Positions 8,629 to 17,763 of a stretch of DNA of 64,000 nucleotides are shown here, one piece after another. Position numbers and translations under genes: made by a program. The stretch spans positions 62,001-126,000 of the forward strand of contig JADKDE010000003.1 in the NCBI GenBank assembly GCA_016718505.1. Direction: 5' to 3'. Each line of letters opens with the position of its first letter. Position 1 is the stretch's first letter. A model generated the notes under the pieces. That model was not told the origin of the DNA, did not search any database, and saw nothing but the letters and a program-made list of their open reading frames with translations. The DNA is from Saprospiraceae bacterium (GTDB lineage: Bacteria; Bacteroidota; Bacteroidia; Chitinophagales; Saprospiraceae).

Positions 8629-9647
8629 TTTTTGTTTAAAATTTCCTCCCAAGTAAGTACTTGAAGACCATGCTTTAACGCATAATTTTTTGCATCTTCG
8701 ACTTTTTGAAATCCTGCAAAATTTCCTCCCATTGGACTCCTAAGTTCATTATGCTTTACATAGTGAGCACTAGCAGCATCAATCAGTTGATTGGAACCCG
8801 TATAATCGTGGACGAAATATTTTATATTTTCCACAGAAGCATTTTCTGCTTTATAATTTATTAAACATCTCAAATCATCGAATTTATAAACTCTGCCTTT
8901 TTTCGTGATTAATTCTGCACCAAATCTTCCATCTGATATAGTCATATTGCAATAATCACATTTATCCTTATTTAGCTTTATCGGGTCTATTTCACCATTG
9001 TTACAAGACAGTAACAATATAAAGTAAAAAATGGCAAGTGTCGTCTTAACGGTTGTTTTTTTCTTAAAAAACTTCGACAGATACCCTGCTTCCAATAGCA
9101 CGGAAATCAACATAAAAAGCCCAGCTATGATAAAAAACCATCCTCCAATATCGGGAATCGAATAAGCACCAAAATTCAACAATTGTTTGAAGCCAATCAA
9201 TGGTGGCTGATAAGCCATCCCAGGCACGATAATCGCTGCACTTGGATCCAAATTATGACCATAATTGTATTCCCAACGCCAGAAGTCCGCCATGGCAATA
9301 ATTCCAAATGTCAAAAACAATCCAAACGTAAAGTATAGCATTTTCTTGTTTCCCCAAAAAGCCGTTACCAAAGCCAATATAGCAAAAAACGAAATAATAT
9401 ATGGCAGCAAGGTAAATTCTATAAAGTTCTCTGCGTGAAGAGTTTGCATCCCAATATAATGGTTGAGTCCATTGATTATTTCTACTTGGCCGCCCAATTT
9501 GTATGAAAATATTTTCATAACCAAGCCTTCGGGATATTGAGGTGCATCAAGTTCAATCCTCCACAGTGGTACAAAAATCGAAATGAAGAGAATGATGCTT
9601 GAAAGGATTAGCAATATTTTTGAATTTTTTGACAATTTATTCTGCAT
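8625..9647 (-). CDS. nosL: Membrane domain fused to NosL copper chaperone
   Basis: 340 residues in two parts. Residues 1-205 form a membrane domain with about five hydrophobic helices and a periplasmic stretch between the first two (VPLWRIELDAPQYPEG). Residues 205-340 are NosL, with an internal lipobox-like hydrophobic stretch ending in LLLSC (Cys 215) and the Cu(I)-binding motif CDYCNM (Cys 230, Cys 233, Met 235). NosL delivers copper to NosZ through NosD. The internal lipoprotein-like signal suggests that two formerly separate genes were joined. It heads the coupled nosLDFY run and follows a terminator after nosZ. Confidence 0.85.
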   Translation of the reverse strand: MQNKLSKNSKILLILSSIILFISIFVPLWRIELDAPQYPEGLVMKIFSYKLGGQVEIINGLNHYIGMQTLHAENFIEFTLLPYIISFFAILALVTAFWGNKKMLYFTFGLFLTFGIIAMADFWRWEYNYGHNLDPSAAIIVPGMAYQPPLIGFKQLLNFGAYSIPDIGGWFFIIAGLFMLISVLLEAGYLSKFFKKKTTVKTTLAIFYFILLLSCNNGEIDPIKLNKDKCDYCNMTISDGRFGAELITKKGRVYKFDDLRCLINYKAENASVENIKYFVHDYTGSNQLIDAASAHYVKHNELRSPMGGNFAGFQKVEDAKNYALKHGLQVLTWEEILNKK

Positions 9648-9663
9648 AACTTTAGATTTATAA

Positions 9664-9704
9664 TAAAAAAGGAGCAGATGGCGTGTTATACCAGGCTGCT
9701 CCTT
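9664..9704 (-). terminator. Terminator or attenuator between nosZ and the nosL fusion
   Basis: Nine-base perfect inverted repeat (AAGGAGCAG at 9669-9677, CTGCTCCTT at 9696-9704) with an 18-base loop. On the minus strand it is followed by a T run. It lies 20 bases past the nosZ stop and could set a lower level for the maturation genes. Confidence 0.75.
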
Positions 9705-9723
9705 ATATCACATTTTAAATTTA

Positions 9724-11703
9724 CTATTTAGCCTCCGTAGCTGGCTTATTTAGACTAAAGGTCAAGGCTGTATTACTACCTGCTGGTGACACGCGAACAT
9801 ATCCCTGCATTTCTTGGTGCAAAGCACTACAAAAATCCGTGCAATACATTGGGAAAATTCCAGTTCTGTCTGGTACCCATTTAAGTGTACTCGTTTCACC
9901 TGGCATGATCAACAATTCAGAATTGTTGTCACCTTTTACAGCAAAACCGTGAGGTACATCCCAGTCTTGTTCCAGATTGGTTACGTGAAAATATACCTCA
10001 TCCCCTACTCTTATACCTTCGATATTGTCTGGTGCGAAGTGAGATCGGATAGATGTCATATAAACATGGACTTTTTTTCCTTCTCTTACGACTCTAGCAG
10101 ATGCCTCTGATTTAGTGCTGTATGGGTTTTTATTTTCCTCTATTTTATAGATTTTCAACTGCCCATTATTCTTGATCAATTCAGTAGGCGATGCTTGAGC
10201 ATAGTGCGGCTCTCCGATGGTCGGAAAGTCCAATATCATTTGCATCTTCTCACCACTGATATCAAATAACTGCGCACTTTGAGCCAACTCAGGACCCGTA
10301 GGAAGATATCTGTCTTTTGTTATTTTATTATATGCAATCAGGTATTTTCCATAAGGCTTGGCTGTATTTCCACCTGGAATACAAAGGTGACCAACAGAAT
10401 AGTATGTTGGAACTCTATCCAAAACCTTAAGATCTTTGATATTCCATTTTACGATTTCAGATGAAACGAAAAACGATGTATAAGCATTTCCATTATCATC
10501 AAATTCCGTGTGTAACGGTCCTAGACCTGGTTTTTTAACTTCTCCGTACAAAGCAGATTCATACTTGATGACTGGTATTCCTTCGTACTCGCCATCATAA
10601 GATTTGTCAGCTATTGCTTTTTGGATTTTGTCGTAGCTAAAGACAGGAATCAAGGCTGCCAATTTTCCACTACCGACGATATATTCGCCTTTAGGATCTA
10701 CATCACAACCATGGGGAGATTTTGGACAAGGGATGAAATAACAGATATCTTTAAACTCTGCAACATCCAAAACCAAAACTTCTTTTTCAATGGTAGAAGT
10801 AGCCATCTGGGTTGATTCATCATATACATTATGAGCATATTTAACAGGTGTCTTTCTTCCTTTTCCTGCTTTGATATACTCCTCTGCTTTTTTCCAATTT
10901 ACAGCCATGATGAAATCTTTGTCCCTTTGAGAAGCATTTACTTCCAGTAAGGTATTAGCCTGCTCACTGTTATAACAAGAGAAAAAGAACCATCCGTGTG
11001 ATTTCCCTTTTCCAGCTCGAGCCAAGTCAAAGTTGATACCAGGGGTCCTCAATTGGAAAGCTATTTTCATTTTTCCAGTTTCTGGAGCTATGCTTACAAA
11101 GCTGATATGGCCCTTGAAATTCTTTTTGTATGAACTGATTGGAACATCGCCACTATCGCTATCACCAGGCACGCTAAATCTTGTTCCTGCGACGATATAC
11201 TCGGAGTTTTCTGTACCGAATGGAGAACTGTGGTTACCAGCACTATTCGGAAGCTCTATAATTTCTGCTGTTCTGAAGGTTTTTAAATCGATCCTCGCCA
11301 ATCTCGGTGTGTTGTTCGCATTCGCAAAAGCCCACTTTCCATCTTGGATTCCCTTTTTCTGAGACATTTCAACGTGGTGTAAATCATCCCAAGGAACGAA
11401 TCCATGAGAAGTATTCAACATCGGCTTGGTCTCTTCACTGTATCCCCAAGCCTTTTCTGGATCTACAGAAAACACAGGAATAACCCTAAAAAGACGACCG
11501 CTGGGCAAACCATAAACACTCAATTGTCCGCTAAATCCACCCGATACAAAATTGTAGAATTCGTCATATTTTCCAGGCGCTACATAGGCCTTGGCTGCCG
11601 CATCACCGCTCACCGCACTGCTTGTATTCTTAGCCTTGCATGAAAACAAAGCTACCATCGAAACTAACGCAATGAATTTTAAAAAAAAATCTGTTCTTTT
11701 CAT
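9724..11703 (-). CDS. nosZ: Nitrous oxide reductase, clade II (Sec/lipoprotein type)
   Basis: 659-residue periplasmic enzyme reducing N2O to N2. The N-terminus is a Sec lipoprotein signal (VALFSC, Cys 22), not a Tat signal, which places it in clade II. The beta-propeller carries the CuZ-ligand segments DDLHHVEMSQ, HGCDVDPKGEY, HTEFDDNG and VGHLCIPGG. The C-terminal cupredoxin domain holds the CuA site, with the His in DVPHGFAV and CTDFCSALHQEM (about 621-632). All recognisable copper ligands are present. It follows a cytochrome c gene by 16 bases and precedes the maturation genes. No nosR, nir or nor gene is visible in the window. Confidence 0.96.
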   Translation of the reverse strand: MKRTDFFLKFIALVSMVALFSCKAKNTSSAVSGDAAAKAYVAPGKYDEFYNFVSGGFSGQLSVYGLPSGRLFRVIPVFSVDPEKAWGYSEETKPMLNTSHGFVPWDDLHHVEMSQKKGIQDGKWAFANANNTPRLARIDLKTFRTAEIIELPNSAGNHSSPFGTENSEYIVAGTRFSVPGDSDSGDVPISSYKKNFKGHISFVSIAPETGKMKIAFQLRTPGINFDLARAGKGKSHGWFFFSCYNSEQANTLLEVNASQRDKDFIMAVNWKKAEEYIKAGKGRKTPVKYAHNVYDESTQMATSTIEKEVLVLDVAEFKDICYFIPCPKSPHGCDVDPKGEYIVGSGKLAALIPVFSYDKIQKAIADKSYDGEYEGIPVIKYESALYGEVKKPGLGPLHTEFDDNGNAYTSFFVSSEIVKWNIKDLKVLDRVPTYYSVGHLCIPGGNTAKPYGKYLIAYNKITKDRYLPTGPELAQSAQLFDISGEKMQMILDFPTIGEPHYAQASPTELIKNNGQLKIYKIEENKNPYSTKSEASARVVREGKKVHVYMTSIRSHFAPDNIEGIRVGDEVYFHVTNLEQDWDVPHGFAVKGDNNSELLIMPGETSTLKWVPDRTGIFPMYCTDFCSALHQEMQGYVRVSPAGSNTALTFSLNKPATEAK

Positions 11704-11719
11704 TTTATTTAATTTATAA

Positions 11720-12229
11720 TTATTTCACATTATCATTTTTGCGCATAAATTCAAGAATATGTCTCGCATCATCATCAGTGAGACTTTGGTTTGGCATACG
11801 CACCAAGCACAATTCTAGCTGAGCCTGAACCTCAGGATCTTTGTCGATCATTGGGTCTGGATTGGTGATGAAGTTCATAATCCAAGGCTACCTTGTTCTT
11901 CTTTCAGTTACCCCTTTCCAGCCTGGACCCACCAGTTTTTCACCAGTCAGTTTGTGACAAGAAATACATTTGGTACCCGAAATAGCCTCACCTTTTTCAG
12001 CCATAGCTTTGTCCAAAGCCCCTAGCTTCAAATTTGCTTCATCAAACTTTCCTTCACCTCTCTTTGGATCATAACTTTCAGCGTTTGCTGCTGTTTCTGG
12101 TTCACTTGTTGCTTCTGTACTAGTACTGGACTCCTCTGAAGATGAGGAAGTTTCTGGATTGCCTCCACATTGGACAAAGACCAATGCCAGTATAAAAATC
12201 GTAAAAATTGCTAATTTATTCATAATCAT
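11720..12229 (-). CDS. c-type cytochrome lipoprotein interrupted by an in-frame TAG
   Basis: Lipoprotein signal (FVQC, Cys 21), an acidic Ser/Thr linker, then a class I cytochrome c fold with haem motif CISCH (88-92) and GPGWKGVTERRT. A TAG codon (11888-11890) stops translation after residue 113. The same frame continues for 55 more codons, beginning PWIMNFITNPDPM and including the expected axial Met in VRMPNQSLT and the C-terminal helix, and ends at 11720. Truncated product would bind haem but lack the Met ligand. Its place directly before nosZ suggests it is the electron donor to NosZ. Real nonsense mutation, base-call error or readthrough are all possible. Confidence 0.82.
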
Positions 12230-12239
12230 ATTTTTTTTA

Positions 12240-12247
12240 CAAAGTTA
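12240..12247 (-). promoter_or_regulatory. Bacteroidota -7 box for the cytochrome c-nosZ unit
   Basis: Minus strand reads TAACTTTG, matching TAnnTTTG, about ten bases before the cytochrome ATG. A second match (TAATTTTG) lies at 12260-12267. Confidence 0.5.
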
Positions 12248-12307
12248 GCAATCACTGAACAAAATTATTTATGACCAAAATCATATAAACCGCCCAATTT
12301 CCTAAAT

Positions 12308-12362
12308 ATAGGAGTTTTTTGTCCTATTTATTTTGCAATTATTAAATATCACAAAATGATAT
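12308..12362. promoter_or_regulatory. Two inverted repeats upstream of the nos cluster (putative operators)
   Basis: ATAGGA-N8-TCCTAT at 12308-12327 and ATATCA-N5-TGATAT at 12346-12362 are perfect 6 bp inverted repeats, 60-120 bases upstream of the -7 boxes. Dyads of this size suit a dimeric regulator such as the Crp/Fnr protein at 2273; neither matches the E. coli Fnr consensus exactly. The rest of 12368-12561 is AT-rich with nothing recognisable. Confidence 0.4.
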
Positions 12363-12561
12363 CAAAGCTACCTTCCTAATATTTGAGAAACCCGGCGATA
12401 ATTATCCATTTTAGTTTTGGCAAGAATGCAGTATTTACCACTATTATATCACCTTTTTATCCAAATTCAAAATCGAACGATTTTGAAGCAAATGGACTTA
12501 AATTTTATCTAAAATTTACCAAAAAAAGTTGATTATTTAGTTTTTTTTTTGATTTATTTTC

Positions 12562-12669
12562 TTGGGCGATTGCCAATTCTTGGCACTGGGCTGATTCGGG
12601 GTGTCCGTCTCTTCATTTTCATGGCGAGACCGGCAAAGCCGCCCTACTCATCCCTATCGCATTGCCCCA
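12562..12669. repeat. Structured intergenic repeat, copy 1
   Basis: GC-richer than its surroundings. Outer ends form an imperfect inverted repeat (TTGGGCGATTGC against GCATTGCCCCAA). An inner stem pairs CCGTCTC (12605-12611) with GAGACC (12626-12631), and a CTACTCATCCCTATCGC tail follows. Copies 2 and 3 share the inner stem and tail. It resembles a family of dispersed elements I have seen between genes in many Bacteroidota genomes, ending in a CCCTnACGC-like tail. It lies 3' of the lipoprotein gene at 12714. Confidence 0.6.
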
Positions 12670-12713
12670 ATTACCGAGTCCAAACACAGAGAGATTTTAT
12701 CATGATGTTTAAA

Positions 12714-13466
12714 TTATTTTGGGTTAAGCAATTTTATTTCAGCTTCGATTTGCCCAATCAACTCTGAATAATACAATTTCAACTTTTCATCGACTGCTTG
12801 ATAAACACAGTGGCATTCTACGTCGTCCATAGATTCATAACCATACACTCTCTTTATTGTCCCCAAGTTCTTGATCGCCTTCATATCTTTATCCCAAATC
12901 ATCACATCGGTCAATGTAATGATGACCACACCCTCACTAATTCCATAACTTTTATAGAATTGGTTATACGGATTAGACTTTACGTGATCTTGACGTCCAA
13001 AATAGGAAAACAATGATCCAGTTAAATAATAATCCGCCAATCCTTTATTAAAAAATACATTCTTGAAGGTTTTCCTTTTATTGAAATGATTCACCAGAAC
13101 ACGTGAGATTTGTTCAGGAACCGAACCCTTAAGGTATTGACTTTCTGCATTGACACAAAAGGCTTTGTCCTTTAATGGTTGGTTTGCTTTTCCCTTGGTC
13201 AGCATCTTAAAATTGGGGTCATTTTGTCTATTATCCTTGAGGAGCTTTACATTTAACACCAAATGCGCCATTGAAGTATCTTCATTGATCACAATATCTT
13301 TATGCTGGTAGTTAATACTTTCATAAACTTTAGGGGACTCCACGGATTCATACACAGCTGTTGTTCCTAAATCTACCATATCCTCTACTACATGAAAAAA
13401 GCAACTAGGAAAAGACAAAATGACAAATAAAAACAATGCTGCGAGTAAAAATTTATATGGTTTCAT
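12714..13466 (-). CDS. Lipoprotein of unknown function
   Basis: 250 residues. The signal peptide ends in a lipobox (LSFPSC, about residue 21). The mature part has a mixed alpha/beta look with the segments YYLTGSLFSYFGRQ, GVVIITLTDVMIWDKDMK and YGYESMDDVECHCVYQ. A secreted or outer-membrane lipoprotein is likely, but I do not recognise the family. It stands alone, with the structured repeat just 3'. Confidence 0.75.
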   Translation of the reverse strand: MKPYKFLLAALFLFVILSFPSCFFHVVEDMVDLGTTAVYESVESPKVYESINYQHKDIVINEDTSMAHLVLNVKLLKDNRQNDPNFKMLTKGKANQPLKDKAFCVNAESQYLKGSVPEQISRVLVNHFNKRKTFKNVFFNKGLADYYLTGSLFSYFGRQDHVKSNPYNQFYKSYGISEGVVIITLTDVMIWDKDMKAIKNLGTIKRVYGYESMDDVECHCVYQAVDEKLKLYYSELIGQIEAEIKLLNPK

Positions 13467-13781
13467 TATTAAATTACGTTTTGCATTAAAGAATAAAATT
13501 CAAATCAAAGACAAAGGTTTAGGTTCTTTACAAGCATAAATTTACTCATTTCCAATCATATAAAAACAAATACCAAGTTTTTTTTACCAAATTTATATAC
13601 AAAACTTAGTCCAGTAATCTATGCTGTATATTTATTTCTTAAATTTATACGGAATTTTTCTAAGCCCAATTTTCAACATTCGTTCATTTGAACCAACCTA
13701 GAGCGTTTTTTGATAGACTCAAAATAAATCTAAATTGCTAGGCGTTTGTTACCATATGAGAAACCTAAAAAGAAGTAGATT
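13467..13781. other. Divergent intergenic region
   Basis: 315 AT-rich bases between the divergent lipoprotein and esterase genes; promoters for both must lie here. A minus-strand TAAATTTG match occurs at 13588-13595, rather far (about 120 bases) from the lipoprotein start. Nothing else stands out. Confidence 0.3.
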
Positions 13782-14672
13782 ATGACCACTAGAAATTTCA
13801 TTTACAACACGGCCAGTTTCCTTATTCTTGTATTAATTGGCTTTTCTGCTTGCAAAAAAAATCCATCTACCCATGTCAGCGGAGGTCTTAGCTCTAATCG
13901 TGACACCATCATCCTCAACGAAAAATATGGCAGTGACCCCAAGCAAGTTTGTGATATTTATCTGCCAGCCGGTAGAAACCCAAATACTCCTTGTATCCTC
14001 GTAATTCACGGTGGAGCGTGGAAAGCAGGTCAGAAAGAAGATTTTAACCCATATATAAATATGATTAGAAGCAAATGGCAAAACGTGGCGATCATCAATA
14101 TGAACTATCGCTTGGCCAGTAACGCTAATAATATCCACCACGATCAAATAATGGAAGACATCGATGCAACCATAGGGCACATTGCACTAAATAGTCTCAA
14201 GTATCAAATTTCACAAAAAATAGGCATTGTAGGTGCAAGTGCTGGAGGACATTTAGCCATGATTTATGCCTACAAATACAACCGACTCCAAATGATTAAA
14301 TGTGTCGGAGATATATTTGGTCCAAGCTATCTTAATGATTGGGCTTGGTACGATTCTAACAACATTTTGCTCGGTGGATACGTAGGTAATGTATTAGCTG
14401 AATATGTCGGAAAACCTTGGGATACAGCTGCCTATAAAGGAGCAAGTCCGTACTGGAATATTTCTGCACAAAGCCAACCTACGATCATATTTCATGGTAA
14501 CCTAGATCCTATAGTCCCTGTCTATCAAAGCCAACAGTTGCACGCCAAACTTACTTCTCTCGGGGTACCCAATCAATATCACGAATATCAAGCATTTCAT
14601 GGATTTGACCAAGCACAATCTATAGACGTAATCAATAAATTGGTTGCATTCTTCCAGGCAAAACTCCAATGA
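13782..14672 (+). CDS. Alpha/beta hydrolase (esterase) lipoprotein
   Basis: 296-residue hydrolase of the esterase/lipase alpha/beta-fold class. The lipoprotein signal ends at GFSAC (Cys 24). The oxyanion motif HGGAW, the nucleophile elbow GASAGGH (Ser in the centre), the acid in NLDPIVPV and the catalytic His in FHGFDQ are all present and in the right order. The closest groups are the carboxylesterase/BD-FAE-type hydrolases; the substrate is unknown. No operon partner: the next gene is convergent. Confidence 0.88.
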   Translation: MTTRNFIYNTASFLILVLIGFSACKKNPSTHVSGGLSSNRDTIILNEKYGSDPKQVCDIYLPAGRNPNTPCILVIHGGAWKAGQKEDFNPYINMIRSKWQNVAIINMNYRLASNANNIHHDQIMEDIDATIGHIALNSLKYQISQKIGIVGASAGGHLAMIYAYKYNRLQMIKCVGDIFGPSYLNDWAWYDSNNILLGGYVGNVLAEYVGKPWDTAAYKGASPYWNISAQSQPTIIFHGNLDPIVPVYQSQQLHAKLTSLGVPNQYHEYQAFHGFDQAQSIDVINKLVAFFQAKLQ

Positions 14673-14828
14673 TTTGGCTTATTCTTCCCATCTGTTGTTG
14701 CCATTCCGTCAACATCGGCCTAATGGTCAAAAAGTAGGCTAAAATCGTCTGAAACCTATATAAATACTAGCTTTGCAGTTAATCTAAGGTTCCAAATAAA
14801 AAATAATTTTCCGTTTCTTTCCTACCAC

Positions 14829-15140
14829 TTATTGCATCTTTTGTCGCCGATAATACTCCATTCGGTCTACTTCATTTTGGTCTCCCAGTCTGATTTTTAT
14901 CCACAGATTATTTTTCTTTAGCAATCTCTCTTCCATTTTACAGAAGAACTTTTGGTGAAAATCCGCTCTATAATAATTCTTCATTTGTCCAGTACCTGAC
15001 CAATCAAATCGACTCAATGTATCTTGGAGTATCCATTTTTGTGGCGATTTACCCAAGGTAAATGAGGATTGTCCCATTGCCTCTATACCCTGAAAAATCA
15101 AGAAACTGGTAAAAATAACCGAACCAAAACTAGACTTCAT
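14829..15140 (-). CDS. Small secreted protein of unknown function
   Basis: 103 residues with a Sec signal peptide ending near EAMGQ, then a basic, aromatic-rich mature part (WILQDTLSRFDWSGTGQMKN) of about 80 residues. No family recognised. Its first 11 bases overlap the end of hemE, so it is the last gene of the DUF2461-hemE transcription unit. Confidence 0.6.
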   Translation of the reverse strand: MKSSFGSVIFTSFLIFQGIEAMGQSSFTLGKSPQKWILQDTLSRFDWSGTGQMKNYYRADFHQKFFCKMEERLLKKNNLWIKIRLGDQNEVDRMEYYRRQKMQ

Positions 15141-16155
15141 ATTGATATGCTTTAACCGCTGCGATATAGGCTTTTACGCCATCGAGAGGAGTATCAGGAT
15201 ATAGGCCATGTCCGAGATTCGCAATATGGTTTGTTCCAAATTCTCGCAGCATTTCACGGGTTCGGTCTTGGATATATTTTTCATCAGCATACAAAAAACA
15301 AGGGTCCGCGTTGCCTTGGGTGACTTTAGATGAGCCCAATTTCGAATGAGCATACTCAGCGGAAATCCCCCAATCAAGCCCAACGGCATCAAACGAGGTA
15401 GTCGCCAAATCTTCTAGCGCAAACCAAGCATCCTTTGCAAATATTATACTAGGAACTGTTAAGGTTCTTTCTATTTGTTCTAAATATGGGATGCAGAACT
15501 CTCGATACATCCTAGCGTCTAGTACCCCAGCCCAACTATCGAATAATTGGATGATTTGGGCACCCGCAGCGATCTGACCTTCCAAATAGTGTATCGTGGC
15601 ATCGGTTATCTTTTGCAACAAAAGATGCGCAGCTTTACTGTCTTTATACAGCCACTTTTTCGCCTTCGAAAATGTCTTACTTCCTTGTCCTTCGATCATA
15701 TACGCCATAATCGTCCAAGGTGCACCAGCGAACCCAATCAAGGGCACACGATCGTTCAGTTTTGTCTTAGATTGCGTGATGGCTTGATAGACATAGTCCA
15801 ATCGCTCTTGGATGATATCCCTTTCGCATACCAAAGACTGGATATCCCCAATCGATTCAATGACTTTCGGGAAGGAAGGTCCTTTGGCCTCGATCATCTC
15901 ATAATCCAAGCCCATAGCCTCTGGAATCACTAGGATGTCAGAGAATACAATGGCGGCATCCACGCCCAATATGTCCACGGGCTGTACAGTGACCTCTGAC
16001 GCCAGATCGGGATTTTTAACGAAAGACTTAAAATCTTTTGCACTTGCCCTTACTTTACGATATTCGGGCAATACCCTTCCTGCTTGTCGCATGAGCCAAA
16101 TGGGTGGTCGCGAAGTGGAGATTCCATTCAATTTATCCAATAATATTGTATTCAT
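15130..16155 (-). CDS. hemE: Uroporphyrinogen decarboxylase
   Basis: 341 residues, normal for HemE. It decarboxylates the four acetate side chains of uroporphyrinogen III to give coproporphyrinogen III in haem synthesis. The N-terminal signature PPIWLMRQAGRVLPEYR is intact, as are DILVIPEAMG, GFAGAPWTIMAYM, the QLFDSWAG segment and the NLGHGLYPDTP C-terminal motif. It follows the DUF2461 gene by 10 bases. Haem supply fits the cytochrome-rich surroundings. Confidence 0.97.
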   Translation of the reverse strand: MNTILLDKLNGISTSRPPIWLMRQAGRVLPEYRKVRASAKDFKSFVKNPDLASEVTVQPVDILGVDAAIVFSDILVIPEAMGLDYEMIEAKGPSFPKVIESIGDIQSLVCERDIIQERLDYVYQAITQSKTKLNDRVPLIGFAGAPWTIMAYMIEGQGSKTFSKAKKWLYKDSKAAHLLLQKITDATIHYLEGQIAAGAQIIQLFDSWAGVLDARMYREFCIPYLEQIERTLTVPSIIFAKDAWFALEDLATTSFDAVGLDWGISAEYAHSKLGSSKVTQGNADPCFLYADEKYIQDRTREMLREFGTNHIANLGHGLYPDTPLDGVKAYIAAVKAYQYEV

Positions 16156-16165
16156 TCTCAGTCAA

Positions 16166-16837
16166 TTAGGGTTTCAAAGTGTTGTTTATAAAATTCACCA
16201 AATTCCATCCATTTTTATAGTGACCAACGATGGCTTGGGCCGGGTTTTCATTTTCTATAAAATATTCATGATCCAATTCTCTCATAAAGAAAAACTGCTT
16301 GAAATATAAGTCGGGATTATTTGTTGCAGCCGATTTAAAGGGCTCTTGTAAGATTTTATTCTTTTCTCCTTGTAACCCGCCAAACGAATCTACAAAAGCC
16401 TCGTCTTCTACCAGTGCATGCCACTTTTTTTCATCGTCCATCATCGCTTTTCTCACCTTTATAAGGTCATCCTTTGTAGGACAATATAATCCTCCTCCTA
16501 TCTCACAGATATTCAGTCCTACTTGGATATAAAAGCCTGGCTTTTCTGCCGTTTTCGTCCCTTCAGGATTAAAAGCTGCCGCCATATGAATCTTGTATGG
16601 CGTCTTATCATTAGAGAATCTAATATCTCTGTTTATCCTGAATATGGCATCCTTCACCTCCATTTTTAGTCCTGGAACGAATTCTTTCAGACCCAATATG
16701 ATTTCACCCACAAGGAGCTCGAATGGCTCTTTTACCTTGGTTTCATAGTCTTTTTTATGTTCCAAAAACCAATTGCGATTATTGTTTAAGGACAGTTCGT
16801 AAAAAAAATTAAAAAAATCCGTCTTTATCATATTCAA
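16166..16837 (-). CDS. DUF2461 family protein (TIGR02453-like)
   Basis: 223 residues matching the DUF2461 family, a widespread cytoplasmic family without an established function. The start FFNFFYELSLNNNRNWFLEHKKDYE and the segment DIRFSNDKTPYKIHMAA are its hallmarks. First gene of a three-gene minus-strand unit with hemE and the small secreted protein, and divergent from thyA across a 108-base gap that must hold promoters for both. Confidence 0.88.
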   Translation of the reverse strand: MNMIKTDFFNFFYELSLNNNRNWFLEHKKDYETKVKEPFELLVGEIILGLKEFVPGLKMEVKDAIFRINRDIRFSNDKTPYKIHMAAAFNPEGTKTAEKPGFYIQVGLNICEIGGGLYCPTKDDLIKVRKAMMDDEKKWHALVEDEAFVDSFGGLQGEKNKILQEPFKSAATNNPDLYFKQFFFMRELDHEYFIENENPAQAIVGHYKNGWNLVNFINNTLKP

Positions 16838-16945
16838 TAAAATTTTAATCCATTAGGTTTGTATTCAAATTGATTAAACGAGCTTTTGTTTTTCAACAAA
16901 ATTATCCAATAATTGATTTGAACAAATAGAAAATATCCCCAACTC

Positions 16946-17740
16946 ATGAAAAATTATTTGGAACTTTTATTTGACATACTCGAAAATGGTACCGAAAAAA
17001 GCGATCGCACTAGCGTCGGAACCCTTAGTTTGTTCGGGTATCAAATGAGATTTGACCTGAACGAAGGCTTTCCTCTTTTGACCACAAAAAAAGTCCACCT
17101 CAAGTCCATCATCCACGAATTGCTTTGGTTCATCCAAGGAGACACCAACATCGCCTACCTCAAAGAGCATGGCGTTCGCATTTGGGACGAATGGGCCGAT
17201 GCCAACGGAGATTTGGGTCCCGTTTATGGCAAACAATGGCGCGCTTGGTCCAACCCCGATGGAACCACAACCGACCAGCTCCAGTACATTATCGACACCC
17301 TCAGTTCCGATCCGAATTCGAGAAGGCTGATCCTCAATGCCTGGAATGTCAGTGACTTGCCCAAAATGGCGTTGAGCCCCTGTCACTGCTTGGTACAGTT
17401 CAACGTGGCCAATGGTCGCCTCGACTGCCAGCTCTATCAGCGCTCAGCAGATGTTTTCCTTGGCGTTCCATTCAATATCGCCTCCTATGCCCTTTTGACG
17501 CATATGGTCGCACAAGTTTGCAACCTTAAGGTCGGGGATTTCATCCACAGCTTCGGAGACGTGCACATCTACAAAAATCTCTTGCCACAAGTGGAGCTTC
17601 AACTGACACGAACCCCAAGAAAATTGCCAAGAATGGTCTTAAACCCAGCCATTTCAAGAATAGAAGACTTTAGATTCGAAGATTTTCAATTGCTTGAGTA
17701 CGATCCCTACCCAGCCATCAAGGGACAAGTTGCGGTTTGA
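16946..17740 (+). CDS. thyA: Thymidylate synthase
   Basis: 264 residues, the standard short ThyA length. It methylates dUMP to dTMP with methylenetetrahydrofolate. The catalytic Cys is in the LSPCHCLVQF loop, preceded by the RRLILNAWN arginine motif; QLYQRSADVFLGVPFNIASYA and the C-terminal PYPAIKGQVAV are intact. Dihydrofolate reductase, its usual partner, is not adjacent. Codon use seems richer in C/G than the neighbours. Confidence 0.97.
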   Translation: MKNYLELLFDILENGTEKSDRTSVGTLSLFGYQMRFDLNEGFPLLTTKKVHLKSIIHELLWFIQGDTNIAYLKEHGVRIWDEWADANGDLGPVYGKQWRAWSNPDGTTTDQLQYIIDTLSSDPNSRRLILNAWNVSDLPKMALSPCHCLVQFNVANGRLDCQLYQRSADVFLGVPFNIASYALLTHMVAQVCNLKVGDFIHSFGDVHIYKNLLPQVELQLTRTPRKLPRMVLNPAISRIEDFRFEDFQLLEYDPYPAIKGQVAV

Positions 17741-17763
17741 TTCTTACAAATAAAAATTTAATG

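Noticed and set aside
17125..17355. Alternative frames inside thyA, including a 139-codon antisense frame
   Set aside because: Shadows of a strongly conserved gene.
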